Below, piece after piece: positions 32,521 through 45,190 of a DNA stretch of 64,000 nt. Within the stretch, counting starts at the first letter, position 1. Each line of letters opens with the position of its first letter. Origin of the DNA: Penium margaritaceum (Eukaryota > Streptophyta > Zygnematophyceae > Desmidiales > Peniaceae); the NCBI GenBank assembly GCA_023375785.1, contig SZWC01016068.1, positions 1 through 64,000 on the forward strand, written 5' to 3'. The position numbers and the translations under genes are program-made. The notes beneath the pieces are model-generated. The model was not told the DNA's origin. It saw only the letters and a program-made list of their open reading frames with translations, and searched no databases.

Positions 32521-33449
32521 ACGCCGGTCTGGTTTTGCTCTTGTTGCTGCTACTGCTACTGACGTTGCTGTGAGTGCTGCTTTGTTATTGCTGCTGCTGC
32601 TGCTGCTCCTTCTGGTCCCTCTTGAACTTGAAGTACTCTTTCTTGTAGTGCCCCTCTTTCAGGTTATAGTGGCACTTACCCTTCTTCTTACCTCTCTTCT
32701 GCCCGGACTGCTGCTGCTACTAGTTGTGTGAGCCCATGGCCATAAAGGCTGCTTCACTGCTGCTGCTGCCGCGATTACGCTTTTCTACATTACGATGCAT
32801 ATCTACCTACTCCAGGTGCATGCAGATGAAGTCAAGGTCGAGAGTCGGCTGGCACTCCAACGTCTCTTCCATTGGTCATAGCTTGTTGGGAGTCCCCTTA
32901 CCAAGAGGAGGACAAAGCGCGTGTCTTCCATAGGAATGCCGACTGCTTTCAGCTGCTTCGTCAACTCCTTTGCCCTGTCCAAGTACGCCTCCATCCGTTC
33001 GCCATCCTGCATTTTCAACGCCATCATCTTCTCCTCCAAAAGCATGAGAAATGCAAGATCCTTGCTCTCATACTTCTTGCACAACGTGTGACATATCTCT
33101 TTTGTAGAAGCCTTGTCACTCACGTACTAAAGATGCAGGTTGGAGATGGTGTTGACAGGCAGCCTATAGGCCTGCGCGTCCTTCTTCTTCCACTCCTCAT
33201 ATACCGCTGCTACAGTTGTAGATGAACTAATATCTACTACACCTTTCTGCGGCGTCTTCCCCGCCACCACTTATGCTGCGATGATGCCTTTTGCCTGTGG
33301 AGGCGAGGTGCGCTTGTCGCGGCTCACTACCTCCCACAAGCCCCTCTCCTCCAAAAGAGGCGGGTACAGATCTTCCAAAACGTGAAGTTGGCACATTTCT
33401 CCAGCCTCTCCAAGGGCCGGACTGCTCTTACCACGCCTGCTGCTACCAT
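32521..33449 (-). pseudogene. A1 gag
   Basis: Minus strand, ATG at 33,449-33,447 in the family context CTCAAAATGG. UBN2-like region (MEAYLDRAKELTKQL, LLLVRGLPTSYD near 32,880-33,000), zinc-knuckle region near 32,640-32,690, then a CAG-rich (CTG on plus) Gln spacer at about 32,520-32,620. Broken, several breaks. Confidence 0.8.
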
Positions 33450-34096
33450 TTTGAGCCTTCGTGATGCTGAGCGCTGCCCTTGAGTGGCAGCGCTACCCCT
33501 GCTTCTGTTGCTGCTTCTGCCAGAAATCTGTCTTACAAAAAATGAACAGTAGAGGCCAGCAGACTGGGAATTTTGAAATACTGAGCCTACCACTAGGAAA
33601 TTCAGCTCAAAACCTTTCAGATCGACCCATAAAACAGGATCATTAACAGGGGATGTTGAAAGCTGTGCCCTCTTGAAAACAGGATATGCCTCTGCTCCTA
33701 CTCCAGCTCACACGAGCCAGCTTGTAAACGGGCTTTCTCCCAAATGTACGAATGGAATGCAAATATTTTTGTACCAATGGAAAGCTTAGGAAAAATACTT
33801 CAATTCTTTTGTGGTTATTTCTAGATTTCACAAAGAAACATTAGAATTGTGGTCATCACAAGGTGACAGTCTTACTCAGAGAGAGGAGTGTAGCCCTGGC
33901 CGACTTTGTTTTGAGCAAAACTCCTAATCCAAACAGTGGATCTTTGAGATCTTGAGTTTGTTAGAAAGCTTGTCTCTTGATATTGAAGATCCCGTGGTCG
34001 ATTGTCAATTTTGATGAACGTTTGACCCTAACCCGTCACTCTCAAAGTGACAGCTTGTGCTGGCTGAAAGTGGCAGAACTTGGTTGTGATACCAAG
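33450..34096 (-). other. A1 untranslated leader and primer-binding site
   Basis: Reverse complement of the Copia A leader; a tRNA-iMet type binding site (degenerate) lies at about 34,083-34,094 beside the LTR. No gene. Confidence 0.75.
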
Positions 34097-34834
34097 TATT
34101 GGATTTGGAGGAGAGAAGGAGCCTTGGAGGAGCGAATATGTGGGACTGGAAGGGCATCACTTGTGCTGAAGAATGTTTATTGAATCACTCAAAATGATGG
34201 AGTACATATAGAGCTAGAGCTTGGGCAAGTTAGCCCTCTCACAAGCCACACCTCTTAGCCATAGAGGCTAAGGCTCACACACGAGAGACATGATCTCACA
34301 CAAGGGAGGAAATCAGCCTAGAAATGAGGCTAACCACTCACACAAAACCTAGAGAGCTAGAAAATGCTCTCATAGCACACTTCTAGTGGTCATGTAACCC
34401 ACAATCCCATGGTGAATCGCCATGTGTCCATGGCTAGCACACAAGGATCTCACCTTACCTAAAAAGCAAGGAGAGGTACCTTTTTCCTAGTTAGCACACT
34501 TTGACAAGGCAACCCAAGAATCTATGACCTTTTTGGATATTTCTCCCATCAGGTCTTGACCCTGGACCTCTTGCTTTTTTCTTTTCTCTGGCTAAGGCAT
34601 GGATCCATCGCCCATGGTCACCCGGATATCGGCGGTCGATGACCCCGAAAACTTTGAAAATTCATGTCTCCCAATCCGACCGTTGGACCGGCCTCAAACT
34701 TGGACGGTAGACATTTTGCCACCTTATCTTTATAATGGTGAGGTTAGATTGACGATCGGAGCAAGCATCTTGTAGTTTTCTTGGAACTTGCTCCTGTGGA
34801 CGTGAAACTGAGGCAGATGGCTCCTTTCCTAACA
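34097..34834 (-). repeat. Copia A LTR, 5' LTR of A1
   Basis: 738 bp on the minus strand; partner of 5,010-5,722 and 16,263-16,972. Confidence 0.85.
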
Positions 34835-36981
34835 CGCACACTGCTAAGAATAGAGCAGCAAAAAGTGGTTCATGGAATGGAGACATAAGGGAAAGTGTAA
34901 GAAACAGTGTGTGCCATGCCTCCAAGGCAAGACAAAGAGAAAGCTCTTTGAACATAATGGACAACGTGCGGCAACGGTCTTGGACCTGATTCTTTCTGAT
35001 GTATATAGACCATTCCACACTCCTTTAAACAACAGCAACAAGTATTTCCTGACCTTCGTTGATTACCATCGTCGCAAGATGAGGATCTACTTTTTTAAGA
35101 CAAAAGAAGAGATGAATGAGAGGCTACAAGAGTTTGTCACCATGATAGAGCGACAGACAAGTAACTCAAGGTATTGTGCACGGACAACGGTGGTGAGTAT
35201 GAGGCATGTAAAGGCTGGTTTAGCCAGCACGGCATCAACAACTTGACCACGATACCTCTTACCCCAAGAGCAATGGCATTTCCATGCGGATCAATCTTTC
35301 AAATAACCATACAAAGCATGCTCTTTGACGCCAAACTTCCACCTCTCTTTTAGGCTGAACTACAAAAACTACTCACTACCTTGTGTATTTCACTTCGCTT
35401 GTCACGCTTGGAAAGCACAATAAAAAGAAACAGGAGAAGCTGTTGAGGACTTGTAAGTAGGATTGGAAGAAGGAAATGGCAAGCTACATGCTCATATTCA
35501 AAACTGTGTTATGGTTGGATACGACAGTGCACACAACGAGTACAGGCTGTGGGACCATGCAGCTAGGAAGCTCATAAAGAGCCGCGATGTTGAGTTTGAT
35601 GAAAGGACGTTTGGCAATGAAGAGTCGATGAGTATTGTCCATGCTCCTTCAACAGGAGAGTAGGTTCTGTTACTTGAGTCAACTGATCAGGTACCTAAGA
35701 ATTGGCAGATAGTGCCACCAAAGTAGAATGATGTTGTTGCACGGAGAGAAGTACAAGTTGACAGAGCGACGGACTCTGGTACTGAGTCTGAGTTGTCCAA
35801 GGCCATTGAGTCAAAGTTTCAGGTCGGTGGCTCTTTTTCTAAAGAACGGATCCCTGGCAGTCTAAGAGAAATAGAAGCGACTAAGTCTTGAAGCACCACC
35901 ATCAACACTTCGGCATAGACTATGCCAGAAGAAACCTCCATCTAAATGCAATACTGAGATTGCCGAATAAAAGAGACTCAACTGGTCATGCTTGGCTTAG
36001 GAAAGCCTGTGACCGTAGTCTGCAATGTTGGTACAACGAGTGTAGATTTCCTTATGGTACATGCTTCAGAAAGATTTGAGGGTCTACCATATGGACGTTG
36101 ACACAGCTTAGGAAATCTTGTAACCAGAACTATATCATTGGGACTTGTCTTTGGTGGAACGTTGGTGCAAAAGATGTGGAGGTCCACCAAATGGACTTAA
36201 GGACATCTTTCCTCTACGGGAAGTTTCACATTCTCATGGAAGTCCCTGAGGAAGTGAAAGCTCTAGAGAACAAGGTTTACGAACAGATGAAAATACTCTA
36301 CGTGATGAAGCAACCCCCAAACATATGGTACAAGGAGATGGACGGCATCATGGCTGGGCTCACTTCCAAACACTTCCACAATGATCCTAGTGTCTATGCG
36401 CCAGAGGATGAGAAAGACTTAATGCCGGTTGCACTATACGTGGAGGATGTGATCACCTGTTTGTCGTCATTTGAGCTGTTGAAGAGGATGAAAATAGAGC
36501 TTAGCAATAAGTTCAAGACAAAGGATATGGATCCTCTTGAGTTCTACCTCAGGATAGCCGTCTACCGCAATCAAACAGCAGGCACCATCGTGCTTAATCA
36601 GACCAGGTACATCATGGAGGTCCTCAAGTACTAGAACATGGATGTATACAATTCCATCTGCCAACCCATGACAACAAACATCAAGCTCTTCTCCTCCATG
36701 AGCCCCACCACAAAAGCAAAATGGTGAGAGATGGAGAATATATCCTACCAGTCTGCTATTGGCAGCCTCATGTATGCCATGGTAGGAACACACCCTGAAA
36801 TTTGCTTTACAGTGGGACAAGTGAGCAGGTTTGTGGCCAATCAAGGCCATAATATTTACATGCAACCGAGTTCTACCTTGGAATAGCTGTCGACCACAAT
36901 TGAGTAGCTAAACGGTACACGGATAGAGAGGAGGACACAATTTTGGTTTCAACTTCTCCAAGAGACTGCACCACTGTTGAA
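34835..36981 (+). pseudogene. Copia B fossil B2: integrase, reverse transcriptase, RNase H start
   Basis: Resumes Copia B pol right of A1. Integrase zinc-binding word (CLQGKTKRK near 34,918-34,945) and core (KYFLTFVDYHRR, FFKTKEEM at 35,030-35,130); integrase C-terminal region near 35,490-35,620; an acidic linker (QVPKNWQIVPPK near 35,690); reverse transcriptase at 36,180-36,640 (DLRTSFLYGKF, MPVALYVEDV in place of the usual YxDD box region); then GSLMYAMVG and VSRFVAN near 36,760-36,840. Broken, many breaks. Confidence 0.8.
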
Positions 36982-37059
36982 TGTTAACCTTATATACCCC
37001 TTGTCCATAGTTGAGATTTGGACAGGAACACGATGGACTAGGCATGAACTACTCCCTAG
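36982..37059 (+). repeat. Copia B LTR, left piece (3' LTR of B2)
   Basis: TGTTAACC start, homologous to 3,768 onward; interrupted by A4, continues at 43,383. Confidence 0.65.
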
Positions 37060-37796
37060 TGTTGGAAAAAGAGCCATCGGGCTCAGTTTAAGGTCCATAG
37101 GAGCAAGTACTAGGAAACTACCAGATGCCTATTCTAATCGTTCATCCGATTTCACTTTTTAGAAGATCAGGTGGCGACTTGTCTACGGTTCAAGTTTCAG
37201 GCCGATCAATTGGTTGGACAGAGAGATGATTTTTCGAAGTTTCTAGGGTCATGGACCGCCAGCGTCTGGGTGACCATGCGCGATGGCTCCATGCCCTAGC
37301 CTGAGAAAAGAAAAAGGACACGAGGTCCAGGGCCAAGACCTGATAGGAGAAATATCCAAAAGGTCCTAGATTATTCAATTGTCTTGTCAGAGTATACTGA
37401 CTAGGAAAAAAGGTACCTCTCTTTACTTTTTAGGTGAGGTGAGATCCTTATGTGCTAGCCATGGACACATGGCGATTCTCCATGGGATTTTGGGAAATTT
37501 GACCACTAGGAGAGGACCATGCCAGCATTCTCTGGCTCTCTACGTTGTATGCGACTGGGCAGCCTGACTCCTAGGCTCATTTCCTCTCTTGTGTGAGTTT
37601 ATGGACTGTAGAATGTGAGCCTTTGCCTCCATGGCTAAGTGGTGTGGCTTGTGAGAGGGGTGACTTGCCCAAGCTCTAGCTCTATATGAACTCCATCATT
37701 TTGAGTGATTCAATAACCATTCTTCAGCATAACTGATGTCCTTTCAGTCCTACATGCTCGCTGCTCCAAGGCTCCCTCTCTCCTCCAGATCCAACA
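37060..37796 (+). repeat. Copia A LTR, 5' LTR of A4
   Basis: 737 bp, TGTTGG to CCAACA. Confidence 0.88.
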
Positions 37797-37798
37797 TT

Positions 37799-37810
37799 TG
37801 GCATCAGAGC
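37799..37810 (+). promoter_or_regulatory. Primer-binding site of A4
   Basis: Near-exact tRNA-iMet type site (TGGCATCAGAGC). Confidence 0.75.
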
Positions 37811-38440
37811 CAAGTTATACCAGTTTCAGCCAGTACAGGCCGTCACATTGAAAGTGACTTGTAAGGATCGAACCTTGACCCAATTTGATAATCAACCACT
37901 CGATCTTCAAGTTCTAGAGACAAGCTTTGCAAGGATCCTAACATTGCGGATCCAACAGTTGGATTGAGAGTTCTGCTGAAAAACGAGGGAGGCCAGGGCT
38001 TCACTCTTCTGTATGATAGGACTATCATCTTTTGATGACCATAACTCTCTTTTCTTTGTCAAATTCAAAACGTGGCACGTGTAAATTGTAGTAATTTTCC
38101 TAAGCTTTCCATTGGTGCAAAATCATTTGTATTCCATTGATTTGTTTGGGAGAGCTACCGTTTACAAGCTGGCTGGTCTGACTTGGAGTAAGAGCATAAA
38201 CATATCAAGTTTTTAAGGGGATATATCATTCAAAATACATGTTGATGACCCTGTTTTGTGGATTGATCTGAATGGGTTTGAGCTAAGTTTTTTCCATTGG
38301 TATGCTCCATTTTTCCAAATTCCCAGTCTGCATGTACCTAGAGTCCATTTTTTATCAGACACATTTCTGGCAAAAGCACCAGCAAAAGCAGGTGTAGCGC
38401 GGCCACAAAAGGGTAGTGTTGAGCATCACCAAGGCTGAAA
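37811..38440 (+). other. A4 untranslated leader
   Basis: Copia A leader; noncoding. Confidence 0.75.
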
Positions 38441-39375
38441 ATGGCAGCAGCCTGCATTATGACAGCATCCCAGCCTTTGGAAAGGCTAGAGGGACACGCT
38501 AACATCATGTTTTGGAAGATCCGTACCCGCCTTCTTTTAGAGGAGAGGGACTTGTGGGAGGTCGAGAGCGGCGATGAGCGTGCTCCGCCTGTACAGGCAA
38601 AAGGCATCACCGTAGCGCAGGTGGTGGCGGGAAAGATGTCGCAAAAAGGTGTAGTAGATGAAAATTCATCTACAACTGCAGCAACGGCATATGGGGATTG
38701 GAAGAAGAGGGACAGGCAGGCCTACAGGCTACTTGTTAACACCATCTCCAACTCGCATCTTCAGTACGTGAGTGACAAGGCTACTGCAAAAGAGAGGTGG
38801 GATGCGTTATGCAAGGAGTATGAGACCAACAATCTTGCATGTCTCATGCATTTGGAAGACAAGATGATGGCGTTGAAAATGCAGGGTAGCGAAGGGATGG
38901 TGGCGTACCTGCACAAGACAAAGGAGGTGGAAAAGCAACTGAAAGCAGTTGGCAATCCTGTGGAAGGGACGCGCTTCATCTTCCTCTTGCTGAGGGGACT
39001 CCCAACGAGCTATGACACGGTGTGAGAGACACTGGAGTTCCATCCAACTATCGACCTGGACTTCATCTGTACGTACCTTGTGCAGGCGGAATTACGTTTC
39101 TATGCAGCAAAGCGCAATGGCGGTAGCAGTAGTGAAGCAGCTTTTCTGGCCATGAGCTCACCCAACTAGTAGCAACATCAGCAGTCTCGGTAGTAGACAA
39201 GAAGAAAGGAAAATGCCACTGTTGCCAGAAAGAGGGACACTCCAAAAAGGAGTATTTCAAGCTTCAGAGGGACCAAAAGGAGGAGCAGCAGTTGCAGCAA
39301 AAGCAAGAGTCTCCACAGCAGTAGCAGCAATCATAGCAGCGTCAACAGGAGTAGCAACAGTCGCAAAACCAGGCT
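38441..39375 (+). pseudogene. A4 gag
   Basis: ATG at 38,441. The first 194 codons stay open: MAAACIMTASQPLERLEGH start, FWKIRTRLLLEERDLWEV, YRLLVNTISNSHLQYVSDK, LLRGLPTSYDTV. CCHC knuckle (CHCCQKEGH) near 39,212-39,245, Gln-rich CAG spacer at 39,290-39,370. Broken, several breaks. Confidence 0.85.
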
Positions 39376-42300
39376 GGTATGCGCCACTTTGGCAACATGG
39401 ATGTGGCTAAGGAGGTGTCCGATCCTCTCTTCATGGCAAAGTCTGACATGTCCCAGGTAGAGAAGGCAGATATTGCAAGGTACAAAGACTCAGGTTGTAC
39501 CAAGAGCCAGAGGCATCACAAGGAGTGGTTTACGCTGCTGCTATCTATCCCTCTCCGTCCTATTACAATAGGTGATGATCGTATGGTATATGCTGATGGG
39601 ATTGGGATTGTGGAGATGTCGTTGGAGACCCTGCGTGGCATTGAACTGGGAGTGTTCCATGACGTGCTGTATGTACCTGATGCTACATTCAACCTCCTCT
39701 TAGTCTCCTCTCTCACCAACACAGGACTACGCATTGTCGTTGACGATGACTATGGCTACATCCTCAATAAAGACACTTGAGAGGAGTTGGCCAGGTTGGT
39801 GAAGGAGGGCGACATGTACCGCATGTTGGAGACGACCAAGATCTCGCGTGAGCATAGTCTTACAAGAGTGGTACAGGCAACAGATGGCAAGATCTAGCTT
39901 GTGCGCTATGGCCACATTGGCATACGCGCCTTACAGTAGCTTCAAGCTAAGCAAATATTGCGTGACTTACCCACCATCTCCAACTTTGAGCAACAGTTGT
40001 GAATTGGCTGTTTAGAAGGGAAGCAGCATCGCGAGGTATTCTCTGGAGCAGGGGAGTGTGCAAAAGAGGTGTTGGAGGTGGTCCACGTAGACTTGTGTGG
40101 CCGGATGCAGACCCACAGCTTTGGAGGCTCTAGGAAATTTCGGACCTTCATTGATGATTTCAGCCGTCATAGTGCTGTGTACTTTGTTGCTTCTAAGGAC
40201 CAGTGCTTTGACAGGTTCATGGAGTTCAAGGTAATGGTGAAGAACGAGACTGGCATGAAGATCAAGGCATTTTGCGGCGACCGTGGCAAAGAGTACCTCA
40301 GCAAGGAGTTCCAGGAGTATCTCTCAAAAGTAGGCATCAAGACGAAGCATATCAGGCCATACTCGCCACATCACAACGGCGTAGCAAAACGCGCCAAGCG
40401 CACCATTATTGAGTCAGCACGCTCCATGCTGCACGCGGTTCGGCTCACCTATGACACCTAGACCAAATTGGTGAGTAGAGCGGTGTACATCAAGAACCAC
40501 AGTCCAACCTGGAGCAGATGACGCCGTACGAGGCGTGGTTTCGCAAAAAGCTGAGCGTGGATCATCTTTGCGCATTTGGCAACATGGCACACATACACGT
40601 GCCGAAAGAGAGGTGACAGAAGAGGTACGCAAAGAACGCGTAGATGCTGATGGTCGACTATGACGTGGCAAGCAAGGCCTATTGCCTCTAAGAGAGGGAT
40701 ACAGGCCACGTCATCATCTCTAAGGATTTCATCTTCAAGGAGAGTAACTTCATCGGCACTAACATTGTCAGTGAACTGGCAACAGAACCAGCAGCTGATG
40801 GAGCAGTGGGAGCAGACACTCTTTGTGACCAAGTCTCTCTTGATCCTTCATTTGCTTTGACAGTGGGAGAATCACCCTAGAACAGCCTCATTGGTAGAAG
40901 TAGAGGAGATGTAGCACCACCACTAGCAGTAGTTGTACATACAACACCGCGCTAGCCGTAGACTAACGCCCTGGTACCTGGTCGTAGATACCCTCTTAGG
41001 ATGCGTTACAAGCCTCGTGAGCATGCACATTTCTGGATGCTACAAAAACCAGACCAGATGAATGTCGCAGTTGCAGCACATTCAGATGAGCCCACATCCT
41101 ACAAGGAGGTCATGGTTGCACCAGATGCAGTAGATTGGGCGCAAGCCGTGTAACAGGAGATACAGTCGCAGTTGGACAATGGTACATGGGAGAAGACTCA
41201 TCATCCACCTGGACGCAAGGTGATCAATTGCAACTGGGTGTTCAAGAAGAAACGGGGATCAGATTCTAACCTAGAAAACTACAAGGCAAGGCCGGTCGCC
41301 AAGGGCTACTCACAGCAGAAGGGCATTGACTACACAAAAACCTTTTCCCTTATTGCAAAATTTGCCTCTCTATGCACACTCCTCTCGTATGAAGCAGCTG
41401 AGGACTTTGACATCCACAACATGGATATGAAGACGCCATTCTTGAATGGTGACTTAGAGGAGGAGATCTACATGGAACAGCCACACGGATTTGTCATGCA
41501 TGGCCAGGAGCACCTTGTTTGCAAGCTACAGAAGTTGCTCTACAACCTCAAGCAAGCGTGCTGTGCTTGGAACCAGAAATTAGATGCGACATTGTAGTGC
41601 ATGGGATTCAAACGCAGCGAGTGTGACTACAACGTCTATCGCAAGCACTATGGGCATGAGATCCTCATGATCGTTGTTTGCATAGATGATATACTCCTCC
41701 TTTCCAACAGCATGTCTGCACTGCAGGAGCTCAAGGAGGCCATGTAGGAGTGCTTCCAGATGTCTGATCTTGGGAGGCGTCATACTTCCTTAGCATCCAG
41801 ATCATGCATGACCGCAAATCATGCTCCTTCTCGCTGTAATAGAGCCGCAACATCAAGCATGTTCTCTAGTGGTTTAACATGGCAGAGGCAAAACCCATTG
41901 GTACGCCACTTGAGACGTGGCACTACCTTGTGAGCTTTAGCAGAGAAGTAGATGCAGCAGAGCGGCAGAAGTACCAGAGTGCCATTCTCAGTTTCATGTA
42001 CTTTGATGTTGGCAACCAGGCTAGACCTTGCACAGGCTGTGAGCGTTGTGAGCTAGCACATGGCGAACCCTAGGCCTGAGTACCAGAAGGTAGTGAAGTG
42101 GATCTTTTGCTACCTTGCTGGAACCATCAGCATCAGCATCACCTACAACGACAACGACCACAGCATCATCGGCTACACAGACGGAGATTGGGCTTCAAAC
42201 CATGATGATCGCAAGTCCATCTCGACACATGACTTTCTCATGAATTGCAAGGCCATCAGCTGGTGCAGCAGGCGGCCGGTTGTCGTGGCCACCTCAAGCA

Positions 42301-42640
42301 CAGAAGTTGAGTATGTCTCTCTCAGCTCTGGAGCCAATGAAGCAGTTTGGCTTCAGTGTCTCATGGCGCAAATGAGTGAGAGTGTACTAGTTCTACTTCC
42401 TGTGCGCCTCGACAACCAGAGCGCAATTGCACTCACCAAGAATCTTGAGCATCATGCATGCACCAAGCACATTGACATCACATATCACTTCATCAGGCAT
42501 TTGGTGCAGGAGGGTGCTATCAAACTGGAATTTACTCCAACCAACAAGCAGGTCGATATTCTTCTGTACCAAGCTCGTGACCCATGAGAAAAAGCAGTTC
42601 TGCATGAAGGCATGTGGACTCAGCCCACTCTGACTAAGGC
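39376..42640 (+). pseudogene. A4 pol: protease, integrase, reverse transcriptase, RNase H
   Basis: Protease at 39,379-39,830 (YKDSGCTKS with the catalytic Asp-Ser-Gly), GAG-pre-integrase at 39,890-40,040, integrase at 40,069-40,620 (KFRTFIDDFSRH, YSPHHNGVAKRAKRTIIES), linker to 41,000, reverse transcriptase at 41,172-41,860 (NWVFKKKRG, DMKTPFLNGDLEEEIYMEQ), RNase H at 42,060-42,590 (YTDGDWASNHDDRKS, VLLPVRLDNQSAIALTKN). Polypurine tract AAAGTGGGCA before the LTR. Broken, more than ten breaks. Confidence 0.85.
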
Positions 42641-42652
42641 AAAGTGGGCAAT

Positions 42653-43382
42653 TATTGGAAAAGGAGCCATCCGGCTCAGTATCAAGTCCACAGGAGCAAG
42701 TTCAAGGAAACTACCAGATACCTACTGTGATCGTTGCTCTCACTTTACTATATGAAAGATAAGGTGGCGAATTGTCTACAGTCCAAGTTTCAGGCCGACC
42801 CAACGGTCGGATTGAGAGATGATTTTTTGAAGTTTCTGGGGTCATGGACCGCCGGTGTCCGGCTGACCATGGGCGTTGGCTCCATGTTTTAGCCTGAGAA
42901 AAGAAAAAGGGAAAGAGGTCCAGACCTGATGGGAGAAATATCTAAAAGGTCCCAGTTTCTTGGATTATCTTGTCAAAGTGTGGTGACTAGGAAAAAAGGT
43001 ATCTCTCTTTACTTTTTAGGTGAGGTGAGATCCTTGTGTACTATCCATGGACACATGACAATTCTCCATGGCATTTTGGGTGATATGACTACTAGGAGTG
43101 TACCCTGAGAGTATTCTCTACAACTGTAGGTGGTATGTGACTAGTCGTCCTGATTGCTAGGCTGATTTCCTCTCTCGTGTGAGTTTATGGACTCTATTGT
43201 ATAAGCCTTAGCCTCCATGGCTAAGTGGTATGGCTTGTGAGAGGGCTGACTTGTCCAAGCTCTACCTCTATACGTAATTCATCATTTTGAGCGATTCAAT
43301 AACCATTCTTCAGTACAAGTTATGCCCTTTCAGTCACATATGCTCGCTGCTCCAAGGTTTTCTCTCTCCTCTAGACCCAGTA
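42653..43382 (+). repeat. Copia A LTR, 3' LTR of A4
   Basis: About 730 bp, partner of 37,060-37,796; clearly diverged from it, so the insertion is old. Confidence 0.85.
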
Positions 43383-44073
43383 TCTTGTAGTAAGTTCCCT
43401 AAGTTTGGTCCTGATAGAAAAGGAATGCACTACTCCTTTGGAGTAGGTCCCCTTGGTCTTAACATGATAGTCTGGCCAGCATATACTTCCTAGGATAATT
43501 CCTTGTGGCTTCGACGTTCCAGAGTTAATTTTTGGAGTGAGGGATCATTGGGTCAAATCCTTACCCAAAGACTAATTTTCTTTGTGACCAAGAGGATAGG
43601 AAGGTGCTAAGAGACATCTTAAACATTCCAAGGTCCATCCTGTTGGCTGGCACCACTTGGCATTCGGAGGTAGTGCCATGTAGGTAGGGGATGATGTAAT
43701 CTAGACTGCCCTAAAACTGGATCATCCAACGAGACATTTCGTGCCTAGGCTAGATGCTGACTCTAAGGCTATAAGAATATATCAGTTGCCTGTCATTGAT
43801 TACTATTCAGACCTTTGAAACTCCTCACACAGTTGTCCACTAGAGGCAGACACTAAAGAAGCATTGGTTGGTCTAAGCTCCAGGAGTAAGTTCCTTGAAC
43901 AAAAGTGACCAAGTGCTGAGAACACAGTACAAGGAAGTGATTCCTATGAACTGATAATTGTGAAATTGTGATTTTGAGGATGATATCTCCTCGTGGATGC
44001 AATACTAGGAGCAGACGACCTGTGGCATTTTGTCAGCCTAGTTTTCTAATGTGTTGCCTTATGCTAGTTGACA
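43383..44073 (+). repeat. Copia B LTR, right piece (3' LTR of B2)
   Basis: Aligns along its length with the rest of 3,768-4,517 (for example GGATGATATCTCCTCGT and GCAATACTAGGAGC), ending GTTGACA. With 36,982-37,059 it makes one LTR of about 769 bp. No coding. Confidence 0.7.
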
Positions 44074-45190
44074 TTTATCATCCTTTTTTATGGGTCCTTC
44101 CAAAAGAGTTTGAGGTGAAGTTTACGGTGGAAGGCCTAGTGTATCTACATTCTCGTCTACTGGCTTGTATAGTCTATTTTCTATTAAACAGTTTTTGGCA
44201 AAACAGCTGTAGAAACAAAGGTAGTGCCACCACTCAAATATAGTATTGAACCTTACCAAAGCTCAAAATGGCAAATGTAGGCATGGTGACAGTAGCACTA
44301 TCCTTGGAGAGGGTGGAAGGGCATGCCAAACGTACATTTTGGACGATCCTTACTCGTCTCCTTTAGGAATAGAGGAATAGGGGCTTTTGAGAGATAGTGA
44401 GGGATAAGGAGCTAACTCTTAATCCAGAAGCAAAATGCATGAGTATAATGTAGGTGGATGTAGAGAAGATGTTGCAGAAAGCTATAGCAAATGCAAGTTT
44501 GTCTACATCTGTATTAGCAGTGTCTCAGGAGTGGAAAAAGGAGGACAGGTACGCCTATGGGTTGCTTGTCAATACCATCTCCAACCTGAATCTTTAGTAT
44601 GTGACTGATAAGGTTACTACAAAGGAGGGATAGAACACATTGTGCAAGAAGTATGAGAGAAAAGACCCTATATTCCTCATGTTTTTAGAGAAGAAGATAA
44701 TGACGTTTAAAATACAGGGTGGTGAAAGGATAAGAGCATGCTTAGAAAAGGCAAAAGAGCTAGTAATCTTATGGAAGAGAAGTGCTTCATTGTCATCTTG
44801 CTAAGGAAATCCCAACAAGCTACGGTATAGTAGAGAGATGCTCGAGTGCCAGTCAACTCTCGACCTCAATTTCATCTACACGCACTTGGTCTAGATTTGC
44901 GTCATAATATAGTAAAGCGTAATGGCGCCAGTAGTAATGAAGCATGTTTTGTAGCTATGGGCTCATGCAACCAGTGGCAGCAGTAATCTGGATAGCAGAG
45001 AAGCAAAAAGAAATGTTAGTGACTCTAATGCCAGGAAAAGAGGCAATACAAGAAAGAGTGCTTTGAGTTCAATTGTGACCAAAAGAAGTAGTAGCAGCAG
45101 TAGTTGTCATCATAACTACAACAAGAATAGTAGCCTATACAGCAGCAACAACAGGAGTCATAGCAGCATCAAGACTACCAGCAGGAGAAC
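44074..45190 (+). pseudogene. A5 leader and gag
   Basis: The leader ends near 44,267 and gag starts at ATG 44,268 (MANVGMVTVALSLERVEG-like). The UBN2-type middle (44,560-44,830), knuckle region (45,010-45,065) and Gln-rich spacer (45,085-45,190) are recognisable but eroded. Broken, many breaks. Confidence 0.7.

Larger units (their letters stand above)
5010..34834 (-). mobile_element. Copia A fossil A1 (minus strand), split by A2 and by the tandem duplication
   Basis: Ty1/Copia element lying on the minus strand inside B2. Its 5' LTR is at 34,097-34,834; gag, protease and the first part of integrase run down to 31,396; the rest of integrase, reverse transcriptase and RNase H are at 5,723-7,578 (copy 1) and 16,973-18,828 (copy 2); its 3' LTR is at 5,010-5,722 and 16,263-16,972. 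The flanks are adjacent parts of Copia B pol, with only a decayed 5-bp duplication (CACAT against CGCAC). Old; broken, well over ten breaks. Confidence 0.8.
37060..43382 (+). mobile_element. Copia A fossil A4, inserted in a Copia B LTR
   Basis: Full-length layout (6.3 kb): 5' LTR 37,060-37,796, PBS, leader, gag, pol, polypurine tract, 3' LTR 42,653-43,382. Both flanks are Copia B LTR, contiguous when compared with 3,768-4,517. Target duplications are decayed (CCTAG against TCTTG). Broken, many breaks. Confidence 0.85.
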
